From Salinarimonas sp. (GTDB taxonomy: Bacteria > Pseudomonadota > Alphaproteobacteria > Rhizobiales > Beijerinckiaceae), in assembly GCF_040111675.1 (NCBI RefSeq), contig NZ_CP157794.1, forward strand, positions 3,431,501 through 3,495,500: DNA of 64,000 nt. Reading direction: 5' to 3'. Every line of letters begins with the position of its first letter. The first letter of the stretch is position 1. Below, piece after piece: positions 26,497 to 35,729 of this stretch. The notes under the pieces are model-generated. The model was not told where the DNA came from. It saw nothing but the letters and a program-made list of their open reading frames with translations, and did no database searches. The position numbers were made by a program, and so were the translations under genes.

Positions 26497-28539
26497 ATGT
26501 CAGACAGAGAAACCGTCGCCGGCGCGGCACGTTGCGTCGCCATCGTCGGCCCTTTCCAATCCGGCAAGACCACTCTGCTCGAGAGCCTGCTGGAGCGATC
26601 CGGCGCCGTGCCGCGTGCCGGCTCCGTCGCCGCGGGCACCAGCGTCGGCGACGCCAGCCGCGAGGCTCGCGGCCACGCCATGAGCGTCGAGCCGAACGTC
26701 GCCTCGGCCGAGTTCCTCTGCGAGAGCTTCTCCTTCGTCGACTGCCCGGGCTCGGTGGAGCTGTCGCAGGACATGCGCGCCGCGCTCCCCGCCTGCGACG
26801 CGGCGATCGTCGTCTGCGAGGCCGACGAGCGCAAGATCCCGGCGCTCGAGCTGATCCTGCGGGAGCTCGAGGAGGCGGACATTCCGCGCTTCCTCTTCCT
26901 CAACAAGATAGACGCCGCCGCCCAGCGCGTGCGCGAGACGCTCGCGCTCCTGCAGCAGGCCTCGCGCACCCCGCTCCTGCTCCGCCAGATCCCGATCTGG
27001 AAGGACGGCATCGCCGTCGGCTTCGTCGACCTCGCGCTCGAGCGCGCCTTCATCTACCGCGAGCACGCGCCGAGCACGGTGGTCGACGCCGCCGACGCCG
27101 CCCCGCCGGACGTGCGCGACGCCCGCTTCCAGATGCTGGAGCGTCTCGCCGACTACGACGACGCGCTGATGGAGGAGCTCCTCTCGGACATCGAGCCGCC
27201 GCGCGACCGCGTCTTCGACGATCTCGCCCGCGAGCTGAGGGAGCGCCACGTCGTCCCCGTGCTGATCGGCTCGGCCGAGCGCGGCAACGGCGTCACGCGC
27301 CTGCTCAAGGCGCTGCGCCACGAGGCGCCGCGGCTCGCCGAGACCCGCGCGCGGCTCGGCGTCGCCGAGGAGGGGCCGGCGCTGGCCCAGGTGGTCGCGA
27401 CGCGCCACACCAGCCACGGCGGCAAGCTGTCGATCTCGCGCGTCCTGCGCGGACGCTTCAAGGAGGGCGACGGCGTCGTCACCTCCCGCGGCGCGGACGG
27501 GCGCATCGCCGGCATCTCCACCGTCTGCGGCGAGGCCACCCGCCGCATCGGGGAAGCCGGCGAGGGAGCCCTCGCCGCCTTCGCCAAGCTCGACGCGGTG
27601 GAGACCGGCGAGAGCCTCCAGGCCGGGCGCGAGCGCCCCGCCACCGTCGCGACGATCGTTCCCCCGGACCCGGTCCACGTCCGTGTCCTCCACGTCGCCG
27701 ACCGCAAGGACGAGGCGAAGCTCGCGACCTCGCTCGCCAAGCTCGCCGACGAGGACCCCTCGCTCGTCGTGCGCCAGGACCCCGAGACGGGCGAACTGCG
27801 CCTCGCCGGCCAGGGCGAGATGCATCTGCGCCTCGCGGTGGAGCGGCTGAGGAGCCGCTTCGGCCTCGACGTCGACGCGAGCCCGCCGGCCGTAGCCTAT
27901 CGCGAGACGGTCCGCAGCGCCGTCGCCGCGCGGGCGCGGCACAAGAAGCAGACGGGCGGCCACGGTCAGTTCGCGGACGTGGCGATCTCCGTCGCGCCGC
28001 TGCCCCGCGGCGAGGGCTTCGCCTTCTCCGACACGATCACCGGCGGCGTGGTGCCCAAGCAATGGATCCCCTCCGTCGAGGCCGGGGCCCGCACCGCTCT
28101 GGCGCACGGGCCGCTCGGCTTCCCCGTCGTCGACGTCGCGGTGACGCTCACCGACGGCGGCTTCCACAGCGTCGACTCGTCGGACGCCGCCTTCCAGGCC
28201 GCGGGCCGCGCCGCCGTCGTGGAGGCGCTGGCCAAGGCCGGATCGGTGCTGCTCGAGCCGGTGATGGCGGTGGAGATCGTCGCGCCCTCCGACACGATCT
28301 CGAAGGCGACGCAGATCGTGTCGGGCCGCCGCGGGCAGATCCAGTCCTACGCGCCGCGTCCCGGCTGGGAGGGCTGGGACGTGCTCTCGGCCCTGGTGCC
28401 GGAGGCGGAGATGGACGGGCTCATCGTCGAGCTGCGCTCCTCCACCGCCGGCGTCGGCTCCTACCGCGCGCGCTTCGACCACCTGGCCGAGCTCGCCGGG
28501 AAGCCCGCCCAGGCGGTGATCGGACGCGCCGCGAGCTGA
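26497..28539 (+). CDS. Elongation factor G-like paralogue
   Basis: A 680-aa translational GTPase. The Walker A motif is GPFQSGKTTLLES and the G3 box reads VDCPG rather than the usual DTPG of EF-G; G4 is NKID. Domains follow the EF-G order: G domain (1-~270), domain II, III (LRLAGQGEMHLRLAVERL), IV (HKKQTGGHGQFADV, with GFHSVDSSDAAFQAAGR) and V (SGRRGQIQSYAP). It is shorter than canonical EF-G, and the altered switch regions suggest a specialised role, for example ribosome recycling or a non-translocating function. The ATG at 26497 follows GGGAGG. Confidence 0.88.
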   Translation: MSDRETVAGAARCVAIVGPFQSGKTTLLESLLERSGAVPRAGSVAAGTSVGDASREARGHAMSVEPNVASAEFLCESFSFVDCPGSVELSQDMRAALPACDAAIVVCEADERKIPALELILRELEEADIPRFLFLNKIDAAAQRVRETLALLQQASRTPLLLRQIPIWKDGIAVGFVDLALERAFIYREHAPSTVVDAADAAPPDVRDARFQMLERLADYDDALMEELLSDIEPPRDRVFDDLARELRERHVVPVLIGSAERGNGVTRLLKALRHEAPRLAETRARLGVAEEGPALAQVVATRHTSHGGKLSISRVLRGRFKEGDGVVTSRGADGRIAGISTVCGEATRRIGEAGEGALAAFAKLDAVETGESLQAGRERPATVATIVPPDPVHVRVLHVADRKDEAKLATSLAKLADEDPSLVVRQDPETGELRLAGQGEMHLRLAVERLRSRFGLDVDASPPAVAYRETVRSAVAARARHKKQTGGHGQFADVAISVAPLPRGEGFAFSDTITGGVVPKQWIPSVEAGARTALAHGPLGFPVVDVAVTLTDGGFHSVDSSDAAFQAAGRAAVVEALAKAGSVLLEPVMAVEIVAPSDTISKATQIVSGRRGQIQSYAPRPGWEGWDVLSALVPEAEMDGLIVELRSSTAGVGSYRARFDHLAELAGKPAQAVIGRAAS

Positions 28540-28630
28540 GTCGCCGTATAGGCGTATCTACCGATCTTCTGTGCTGCGCGGCCGGGCCCTAAGCTCGGCC
28601 GCGGCGTCGCTCCGACGCCGTCCAGGCAGG

Positions 28631-28993
28631 ATGACCTCCGTGCAGTCCAAGCTCATCGCCACCGCGCGCGCCGGCTTCGCCGCGTTCGCGCTCCTCGCCG
28701 TGTCCGCCGTCACCATGTCCGGCACGGCGCAGGCCCAGAACCGGGTCGTCGAGATCGTCAACGACACCGGCTACACCATGATGGAGTTCTACGCCTCCAA
28801 CGTCGATCGGACGTCGTGGGAGGAAGACATCCTCGGCGCGGACGTGCTGCCGAGCGGCTACTCCGTCGACATCGACATCGACGATGGCTCCGGCCAGTGC
28901 CTGTTCGACTTCCGCGCCGTGTTCGAGGACGGCGACGAGATCGTGGACGAGGCGGTCAACGTCTGCGAGGTGGTGACCTTCACCTACGAATGA
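28631..28993 (+). CDS. Small secreted acidic protein
   Basis: A 120-aa protein with a signal peptide (residues ~1-35, cleavage after AQA). The mature ~85 residues are acidic and beta-rich: NRVVEIVNDTGYTMMEFYAS, then SGYSVDIDIDDGSGQCLFDF, with two cysteines (QCLFDF and NVCEVV) that could form a disulphide. The pattern resembles Rhizobiales periplasmic proteins of unknown function. It converges on the c-di-GMP gene with a 6-base gap. Confidence 0.8.
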   Translation: MTSVQSKLIATARAGFAAFALLAVSAVTMSGTAQAQNRVVEIVNDTGYTMMEFYASNVDRTSWEEDILGADVLPSGYSVDIDIDDGSGQCLFDFRAVFEDGDEIVDEAVNVCEVVTFTYE

Positions 28994-28999
28994 TCCCCC

Positions 29000-31996
29000 T
29001 CACGCCGCCCGGCGACGCGCCTCCAGCAGCGCCCGGGCGGCCTCCGCGGGGGCGGGGCGGCCGATCAACCAGCCCTGCGCCTCCGAGCATCCCTCGGCCT
29101 TGACGCAGGCGAGCTGCGCCTTTGTCTCGATCCCCTCCGCTGTGATCGCGATGCCGAGCCGCGCGCCGAGCCCGACCATGGCCCGCACGATCGCCGCCGT
29201 GTCCGGATGGTCCATCTCGCGGATGAACGAACGGTCGATCTTGATGCGGTCGAAGCCGAAGCGGCGCAGGTACGAGAGCGACGAATAGCCCGTGCCGAAA
29301 TCGTCGAGGGCGATGCGCACGCCGAGCTGGCGCAGCCGGTGGAGCGTCTCGACCACGGCCTCGCTCTCGCGCATCAGCACCGTCTCGGTGATCTCGAGCT
29401 CGAGCCGATCGGCGGAGAGGCCCGAGCGCGCGAGCGCGTCGGCGACGATGGCCGGCAGGTCGTCGCGGTCGAACTGCACGGCGGAGACGTTCACCGCGAC
29501 CCGCGTCGGCGCCGGCCAGGTCGCGGCGACGGCGCAAGCGCGGCGCAGCACCCAGTCGCCCAGCGGCGAGATCAGCTTCGTGTCCTCGGCGAGCGGGATG
29601 AAGCGGTCGGGCGGGATCGGCCCGTGCTCGGGATGCGTCCAGCGCGCGAGCGCCTCGAAGCCGGTGATGGCGCCCGTCGTCACGTCGAGCGACGGCTGGA
29701 AGTGCAGGTCGAGCTCCTCGCGCGCGATCGCCTGGCGCAGGTCGATCTCGAGCTCCTGGCGCGAGCGCTCGGCGGCGTCCATCTGCGCCTCGAAGAAGCG
29801 GAAGGTCGAGCGCCCCTCCCCCTTCGCCCGGTAGAGCGCGAGATCCGCGTTCTTGAACAAGGCGTCCGCATCGACCCCGTCCTGCGGCGAGAGCGCGACG
29901 CCGACGCTAAGGCCCACCGAGAGGTCGCGGCCCGCGACCGAAACGGGCGTCGACAGCGCGTCGACGAGGCGCTGCGCGAGGCTGCGGGCAGCCTCCGGCT
30001 GCGCCGCGCCGATCTGGAGCACCGCGAACTCGTCGCCGCCCAGGCGCGCGATCAGGTCGCCGCCGCGGATCTGGCCGGCGAGCCGCCCGGCCACGGCGCG
30101 CAGGAGCGCGTCGCCCACGGGGTGGCCCAGCGTGTCGTTGACGGTCTTGAAGCGGTCGAGGTCCAGGCACAGCAGCGCCACGCTCTCGCCGGTGTCTCGC
30201 GCGCGGGCGAGGGCGTCGTCCAGACGCTCGCGGAAGCAGGCGCGGTTGGCGAGGTCGGTGAGGCTGTCGTGACGGGCCATGCGCTCGGCCCGGCGCTCGG
30301 CCTCCTTGCGCGCGGTGATGTCGGTATGCGTGCCCACCATCCGCAGCGGCCGCCCGTCGTCGGCCCGCGCGACGACCTTGCCGCGGTCGAGAATCCAGCG
30401 CCAGGTCCCGTCCTTGTGGCGCACGCGATGCTCGCATTCGTAGATCGGGACCCGCCCCTCGAAATTAGCCGTGAGGGCGGCCTCGACGGCCGGCATGTCG
30501 TCGGGATGGACGAGACGCTCCCAGGACGAGACGTGCGGCGCGATCTCGTCCGCCTCGTAGCCGAGCATGGTGGCCCAGCGCTCGGAGAACCAGACCGTTC
30601 CGGTCTCGACGCTCCAGTCCCAGAGGCCGTCGTTCGTCGCCTCGAGCGCGAAGGCGAGGCGCTCCTCGCTCTCGCGAAGCAGCGCCTGCGAGCGCTCGAG
30701 CGCCTCCTCGGCGAGCTTGCGCTCGGTGATGTCGATGTTGAGGCCGAGGATGCGCGGCGCCCCGCTCTCCGCGTCGCGCACGGGCCGCCCTACCGCCATG
30801 ATCCAGCGCGTCGAGCCGTCGTCGAGCGGTATGCGGAACTCCACGCGATAGGGCGCCCCGGTCTCGACCGATCGCCGCCCCGCCGACCAGATCGCGTCGA
30901 TATCGCGCGGATCCACCCGCCGCGAGAACACGTCTTCGGAAACCGGATCGGGGCCGTCCTGCGGCAGGCCGAGCAGACGCCGGCTGTCGCGCGAGAGCCG
31001 CGCCTCCTTGTCGGCGACGCGCCACTCGAAGGATCCCGCCTCCGCCGCTTCCTGCGCCAGGTGCAGGAGCTGCGTCGCCTCGACGAGCCGCTCCTTGTCC
31101 CTGACGAGGTCGTCGATGTCGAGCGACGTCCCCAGCCATTCGGCGACCGCCCCGCCCGCGCCGTAGCGGATCGGGCTCATGGTCAGCGTGTGCCAGCGAT
31201 AGGCGCCGTCGTGGCGGCGCAGCCGCGCGGTCGCCTCGAACGCCTTCCCGGCGGCGATCCCTTCGCGACGCGCATGCGTCAGGCGCGCGAGGTCGCGCGG
31301 ATGATGCAGGGCGAGCCGCGCGTCGAGCGTCGCCGCCTCCTCGCCGTGATAGGCGCGCATGCGCTCGTTGACGTAGAGCGCCGTCCCGTCGCTGCGCGAG
31401 ACCCACACCTTGTGCGGCAGCGCCTCGGCGAGTGTGCGGTAACGGGCCTCGCTCTCGGCGAGCGCCGCCTGTTGCGCGGCGTGCAGCGCGGCGTCCTGGG
31501 ACTGGCGCAGATGCGCTTGATGCAGGCGCAATTGCGCGACGACGGCCGCGCCGAGATCACGCAGGGCGGCGCGATCCGTCTCGTCGAAGGGCCGCGGGAC
31601 CGTGTCGATGACGCACAGGCTGCCGACCCTGACATCGGGCTCGAGAACGAGCGGCACGCCGGCGTAGAAGCGGATGTGGGGCGCGCCCGTCACCAGCGGG
31701 TTGTCGCGAAAGCGCGCGTCCGCCCACGCGTCCTCGATCACGAACGGCTCGTCGCCCAGGATGGTGAAGCGGCAGAAGGCGACGTCGCGCGCCGTGCCGT
31801 CGACGTCGAGCCCGCAGCGCGCCTTGAACCATTGGCGATCCGCCTCCATCAGCGAGACCAGCGCGATCGGCGTCCGGAACAGGCGCGCGGCCGAGCGGCA
31901 CAGCGCGTCGAAATGCGGCTCCGGAGCGGTGCCGACGATCGCCAAGGCGCGCAATGCGGCGAGACGTGCGCTCTCGGTGCCCGACGAGGAAGTCAT
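29000..31996 (-). CDS. GAF-PAS-GGDEF-EAL cyclic-di-GMP protein
   Basis: A 998-aa cytosolic signalling protein without membrane segments. Domains in order: GAF (~20-160), three PAS domains (~180-300, ~310-430, ~440-565), GGDEF (~575-735) and EAL (~750-990). GGDEF is intact at 653-657 (RLGGDEFAVL). The RxxD inhibitory site is present at 644-647, five residues upstream. EAL is intact at 781-783 (GFEALARW), and the later loop DDFGTGYSSLSYL also matches active phosphodiesterases. Both diguanylate cyclase and phosphodiesterase activity are possible, with the sensor domains deciding. Monocistronic. Confidence 0.95.
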   Translation of the reverse strand: MTSSSGTESARLAALRALAIVGTAPEPHFDALCRSAARLFRTPIALVSLMEADRQWFKARCGLDVDGTARDVAFCRFTILGDEPFVIEDAWADARFRDNPLVTGAPHIRFYAGVPLVLEPDVRVGSLCVIDTVPRPFDETDRAALRDLGAAVVAQLRLHQAHLRQSQDAALHAAQQAALAESEARYRTLAEALPHKVWVSRSDGTALYVNERMRAYHGEEAATLDARLALHHPRDLARLTHARREGIAAGKAFEATARLRRHDGAYRWHTLTMSPIRYGAGGAVAEWLGTSLDIDDLVRDKERLVEATQLLHLAQEAAEAGSFEWRVADKEARLSRDSRRLLGLPQDGPDPVSEDVFSRRVDPRDIDAIWSAGRRSVETGAPYRVEFRIPLDDGSTRWIMAVGRPVRDAESGAPRILGLNIDITERKLAEEALERSQALLRESEERLAFALEATNDGLWDWSVETGTVWFSERWATMLGYEADEIAPHVSSWERLVHPDDMPAVEAALTANFEGRVPIYECEHRVRHKDGTWRWILDRGKVVARADDGRPLRMVGTHTDITARKEAERRAERMARHDSLTDLANRACFRERLDDALARARDTGESVALLCLDLDRFKTVNDTLGHPVGDALLRAVAGRLAGQIRGGDLIARLGGDEFAVLQIGAAQPEAARSLAQRLVDALSTPVSVAGRDLSVGLSVGVALSPQDGVDADALFKNADLALYRAKGEGRSTFRFFEAQMDAAERSRQELEIDLRQAIAREELDLHFQPSLDVTTGAITGFEALARWTHPEHGPIPPDRFIPLAEDTKLISPLGDWVLRRACAVAATWPAPTRVAVNVSAVQFDRDDLPAIVADALARSGLSADRLELEITETVLMRESEAVVETLHRLRQLGVRIALDDFGTGYSSLSYLRRFGFDRIKIDRSFIREMDHPDTAAIVRAMVGLGARLGIAITAEGIETKAQLACVKAEGCSEAQGWLIGRPAPAEAARALLEARRRAA

Positions 31997-32109
31997 GTCG
32001 CCCCCTGCTGGGGCCGCATTCGAGCAGCAGCCCGCTTTTCTCCAGGAAGCATGCGGGAGAATCTTTTATCTTTTGCTAAACCGAACGCAGAAAACCGCGT
32101 CCTCACCTG

Positions 32110-32631
32110 TCAATTGCGCGCAGCGCCGCCCCGCTCGCTCTCGCGCCAACCGACGTGCGCCTCGGGCTTGGCGTCGACGCTGGCGAAGTAGGGCTTCAGG
32201 TCGAGGAGCGGCGTGCCGTCGAGGCAGTCGAGCCCGCGAAGCGTGAGGCGCGCACCCTCGATGCCGATCAGCTCGGCCACCGAGAGCGCGATCGGGTTCG
32301 GCCGCGCGGGCGAGCGCAGGGCGAAGGTGCCGCGCCCGTGCGCGTAATGCGCGGGCTTCTGGACGACGAGGTCGCGCGGCGCGCGGTCCATCCAGTAGAG
32401 CACGATCACGTGCGAGCAGGTCTCGAGCTCGGCGAGGCCCGCCTGCCAGCGCGGGTCGAGCTCGATCGTCACGAGGGCGTCGGACGCGCCCGCGTTCTTC
32501 GGGCAGTCCTCGCGGCGGGTCCAGGGCGTGCGGATTCGCCCGATGAAGTAGAGGCCGGCGTCGAAGCGCTCCGGAAGCGCGACGCGCTCCTCGCCGGGGC
32601 GCGCGCCGCCCTCGTCCGTCCCCTCGCCCAT
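32110..32631 (-). CDS. trmO: tRNA (t6A37) methyltransferase TrmO
   Basis: A 173-aa protein of the TsaA/UPF0066 family, which methylates the N6 of threonylcarbamoyladenosine at position 37 of tRNA-Thr. Signatures are YFIGRIRTPWTRREDCPKN near residue 28, CSHVIVLYWMDRAPR near 90 and the core ALRSPARPNPIALSVAELIG near 125, then LRGLDCLDGTPLLDLKPY. Length is typical of the single-domain form. It stands alone, 164 bases from the divergent amn. Confidence 0.93.
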   Translation of the reverse strand: MGEGTDEGGARPGEERVALPERFDAGLYFIGRIRTPWTRREDCPKNAGASDALVTIELDPRWQAGLAELETCSHVIVLYWMDRAPRDLVVQKPAHYAHGRGTFALRSPARPNPIALSVAELIGIEGARLTLRGLDCLDGTPLLDLKPYFASVDAKPEAHVGWRESERGGAARN

Positions 32632-32794
32632 GCACCCCTCCGCTTGCGCCTCGCTCCCGTGCGAAACGTCCCGTGCGTCTTGCGCCCGTCACCGCGTCGG
32701 GTCACAACGGAAGACGCGATCGGGACGAAGGTAAGGCGAGCCCCGCCCGTCGCGTCAAGCGGCGGGTCCGCCCGCCGAACGCCGGAGATGACGG

Positions 32795-34267
32795 ATGCCC
32801 GAGCCGAAACCGCAGATCAGCGCGACCCCGGAAGAGGCGGTCGAGCGCCTCTCGGCCTTGTACGACGCCGCCGCGGACCGGCTGCGCGAGGCCGTCGCGC
32901 GCTTCGTCCACGGCGGCGAGCCGCCGACGGCCGAGGAGCGCGCGGCCTTCCGCTACCCGCGCCTGCGCATGCGCCACTCCGGGGACGGCGCCCCGCCGCG
33001 CACCGAGCGGGCCTACGCCAAGCTCCAGGTCACGGGCCTCTACGAGACGACGCTGACCCATCCCGCGCATTTCAGCGCCTACCTGCTGGAGCAGCTGCGC
33101 CCGCTCGTCTCCGACTACGGGGTGACGCTGGAGGTCGACCTGTCCGACCAGGAGATCCCCTATCCCTACGTGCTCGAGCGGGGCGACGAGCTCTCGCACG
33201 GGGTCGTCACCGCGAGCGATCTCGCCCAGCACTTCCCGACCCCGGCTCTGGCCGAGGTCGGCGACGAGGTGGCCGACGGGCTGTGGGACATCGACGACGG
33301 CACGCCGCGCCCGCTCGCTCTCTTCGACGCCGTGCGCGTCGACTACTCGCTGCGCCGGCTCGTGCACTACACCGGCGCCGACTGGCGGGCGGTGCAGCCC
33401 TGGATCCTGCTGACGAACTACCATCGCTACGTCGATCAGTTCGTGCAGTGGAGCCTCGCGGAGCTCGCCCGCGAGGGGAGCCCCTACACGCGCCTGACGC
33501 TCCCCGGCGGCATCGTGGTCGAGCGCGACGCGGCGGCGTCCGAGAGCGCCGAGGCGCTGATGGCGCGCTCGCCCTGGCACCGCTTCCAGATGCCGGCCTA
33601 CCACCTCGCCCGCGCCGACGGGCACGGGGTGACGCTGGTCAACATCGGCGTCGGGCCGTCCAACGCGAAGACGATCTGCGATCACCTCGCCGTCCTGCGC
33701 CCGCATTGCTGGCTGATGGTCGGGCATTGCGGCGGCCTGCGCCAATCGCAGACCATCGGCGATTACGTGCTCGCCCACGCCTACCTGCGCCAGGACCACA
33801 TCCTCGACGCGCTGGTGCCGCCCGAGGTGCCGATCCCGGCGCTCGCGGAGGTGCAGATCGCGCTGCAGCAGGCGGCGGCGGAGGTGACCGGCGAGGCCGG
33901 GGAGATGCTCAAGCGCCGGCTGCGCACGGGCACCGTCGTCACCAACGACGATCGGAACTGGGAGCTGCGCTGGAGCCAGGAGCGCCGGCGCTTCAACCTC
34001 TCGCGCGCCATCGCCATCGACATGGAGAGCGGCACCATCGCCGCCCAGGGCTACCGCCTGCGCGTGCCCTACGGCACGCTGCTCTGCGTCTCCGACAAGC
34101 CGCTCCACGGCGAGATCAAGCTCCCCGGCGCAGCCTCGGCCTTCTACCAGAGGGCGGTCGGCGAGCACCTGATGATCGGGCTCGCCGCCCTCGACATCCT
34201 GCGCGGCCAGAAGACCTCGCTGCATTCGCGCAAGCTGAGAAGCTTCGACGAGCCGCCGTTCCGGTGA
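32795..34267 (+). CDS. amn: AMP nucleosidase
   Basis: A 490-aa enzyme that splits AMP into adenine and ribose 5-phosphate to control adenylate levels. The N-terminal ~200 residues are the AMN regulatory domain (YAKLQVTGLYETTLTHPAHF). The C-terminal half is the nucleoside-phosphorylase-like catalytic domain, with VTLVNIGVGPSNAKTICDHL, LMVGHCGGLRQSQTIGDYVL and AIDMESGTIAAQGYRLRVPY, and with the purine-binding aspartate in CVSDKPLHGEIKL. Length matches E. coli Amn (~484). The next gene starts 13 bases downstream, so the two may be co-transcribed. Confidence 0.96.
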   Translation: MPEPKPQISATPEEAVERLSALYDAAADRLREAVARFVHGGEPPTAEERAAFRYPRLRMRHSGDGAPPRTERAYAKLQVTGLYETTLTHPAHFSAYLLEQLRPLVSDYGVTLEVDLSDQEIPYPYVLERGDELSHGVVTASDLAQHFPTPALAEVGDEVADGLWDIDDGTPRPLALFDAVRVDYSLRRLVHYTGADWRAVQPWILLTNYHRYVDQFVQWSLAELAREGSPYTRLTLPGGIVVERDAAASESAEALMARSPWHRFQMPAYHLARADGHGVTLVNIGVGPSNAKTICDHLAVLRPHCWLMVGHCGGLRQSQTIGDYVLAHAYLRQDHILDALVPPEVPIPALAEVQIALQQAAAEVTGEAGEMLKRRLRTGTVVTNDDRNWELRWSQERRRFNLSRAIAIDMESGTIAAQGYRLRVPYGTLLCVSDKPLHGEIKLPGAASAFYQRAVGEHLMIGLAALDILRGQKTSLHSRKLRSFDEPPFR

Positions 34268-34280
34268 GGAGACGGGCGCG

Positions 34281-35636
34281 ATGCGCCCCCTCCTCGTCCT
34301 CGTCCTGTTCCTCACCCTCGCCGGCTGCGTCCCCGCCGGCGACCCGGTGCAGGGGCTCGTCTGCCGCACGGCGCTGGTCGCGCTCCATCCGGAGGACAGC
34401 GCCTTCGACGTCGCCCGCGAGATCGGCGATCCCGACGGGCGGGGCGTGAGCGTCGTCTACACGGTCACCGAGCCGGGCGGGCGCTCGCGGCGCGCGCGGA
34501 TCGCCTGCCGCTTCGCCGACGATCGCGCCGCCGACGGGAGGCTCGACCTCGTCTTTGTGGCGCAGGACGGCGCGCCGCTGTCGGAGACGCGACTGTTCCT
34601 GCTCGAGCGCTACTGGACCGACCGGGGCGCCGACGCCGCGATCTTCGCGCCGCCACGCCCTTCGGCGCTCGCGGGAGACGGGCTCGCGCTCCCGCATGGC
34701 GGCGTGCACGCCGTTCAGGTCGCGGTCGCGGCGCTGACGACGGGATCGCTCTACGGTCTCCTCGCCGTCGCCTATTGCCTCGTCTACGGCCTGATCGGCC
34801 GCGTCTTCCTCGCCTTCGGCGAAATCGCCATCGTCGGCGGCTACGCGGTGGCCATCGCGGTGGGGATCGCCCTCGTGGCGACCCCGCTCGTGGGCGAGAG
34901 CGCGGTCTATGCCGGCCTCGGCCTCGGCCTCGTCCTCGCGCCCCTCGTCGCCGGCGCGTTGGCGCGGCTGCTCGCGGAGAGTGTCGTCGCCCCCCTCGCC
35001 CACCGGCCGGGCTACGCGATGATCGTCGCCTCGTTCGGCCTCGTGATCGTCCTCGCGGAGGGCTTGCGGCTCGCCCAGGGCGGCGCCGAGCTCTGGATCG
35101 CGCCCGGCCGCATCCGCGGCCTCGTGCTCGCCACCAATCCCGACGGCGCCACCGCGACGATCACCCTCACCCAGGCCGCCGCGATCACGCTGGCGATCGC
35201 CGGCGCGCTCGGCGCGATCCTGCTGGTCGCGCGCACGCGCTTCGGACGGGCGTGGCGCGCGGTCTCGGACGATCCGCAGGCCGCCGCGCTGATGGGCGTC
35301 GACGCCCGCGCGACGCTCGTCGCCGCGACGACCCTCGCCGGCGTGCTCGCCGCCCTCGCCGGCTGGTTCGTCGTGGCGCATTACGGGAACATCTCCTTCG
35401 GCGGCGGCCTGCTCTTGGGGCTCAAGGCCCTCGTCGCGGCGATTCTCGGCGGCATCGGATCGCTGCCGGGCGCTCTGCTGGGCGGCCTGCTGCTCGGGCT
35501 CGGCGAGACCCTGTGGTCGGCCTTCCTGCCGGGCGCCTATCGCGACGTCGCCGTCTTCCTCGCGCTGGCCGCGCTTCTGGCGCTGCGGCCGGGCGGCTTG
35601 TTCGGAGACGCCCATCCCGGTTCCCAAAGGGTGTGA
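34281..35636 (+). CDS. Branched-chain amino acid-type ABC permease with lipoprotein-like N-terminal extension
   Basis: A 451-aa protein in two parts. Residues 1-~140 look like a lipoprotein: the hydrophobic MRPLLVLVLFLTLAGC with a lipobox LAGC (C16), then a soluble beta-rich domain with cysteines at 28 and 76. Residues ~142-445 are a LivH-type permease with about eight membrane segments (AVAALTTGSLYGLLAVAYCL, GLKALVAAILGGIGSLPGAL). Normal LivH is ~290 aa. No ATPase, LivM-type partner or binding protein is adjacent, so this is an orphan. It could be a true fusion or two genes joined by an in-frame loss of a stop. Confidence 0.85.
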   Translation: MRPLLVLVLFLTLAGCVPAGDPVQGLVCRTALVALHPEDSAFDVAREIGDPDGRGVSVVYTVTEPGGRSRRARIACRFADDRAADGRLDLVFVAQDGAPLSETRLFLLERYWTDRGADAAIFAPPRPSALAGDGLALPHGGVHAVQVAVAALTTGSLYGLLAVAYCLVYGLIGRVFLAFGEIAIVGGYAVAIAVGIALVATPLVGESAVYAGLGLGLVLAPLVAGALARLLAESVVAPLAHRPGYAMIVASFGLVIVLAEGLRLAQGGAELWIAPGRIRGLVLATNPDGATATITLTQAAAITLAIAGALGAILLVARTRFGRAWRAVSDDPQAAALMGVDARATLVAATTLAGVLAALAGWFVVAHYGNISFGGGLLLGLKALVAAILGGIGSLPGALLGGLLLGLGETLWSAFLPGAYRDVAVFLALAALLALRPGGLFGDAHPGSQRV

Positions 35637-35685
35637 GACCCCGCGACGTACGGTCCGGGGGAACCCGGGTTGCGGGCCGAATTAT

Positions 35686-35697
35686 TTTAAGCTTAAA
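35686..35697. promoter_or_regulatory. Palindrome TTTAAGCTTAAA upstream of salicylyl-CoA hydroxylase
   Basis: A perfect 12-base AT-rich palindrome in GC-rich DNA, 32 bases before the start codon. It resembles MarR-family operators of aromatic acid catabolism. It differs from the sites beside the MarR gene at 38170, so another regulator is likely. Confidence 0.55.
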
Positions 35698-35729
35698 TCA
35701 TTTCCGCCGACAGAAGCGGAGAGCGCGCA

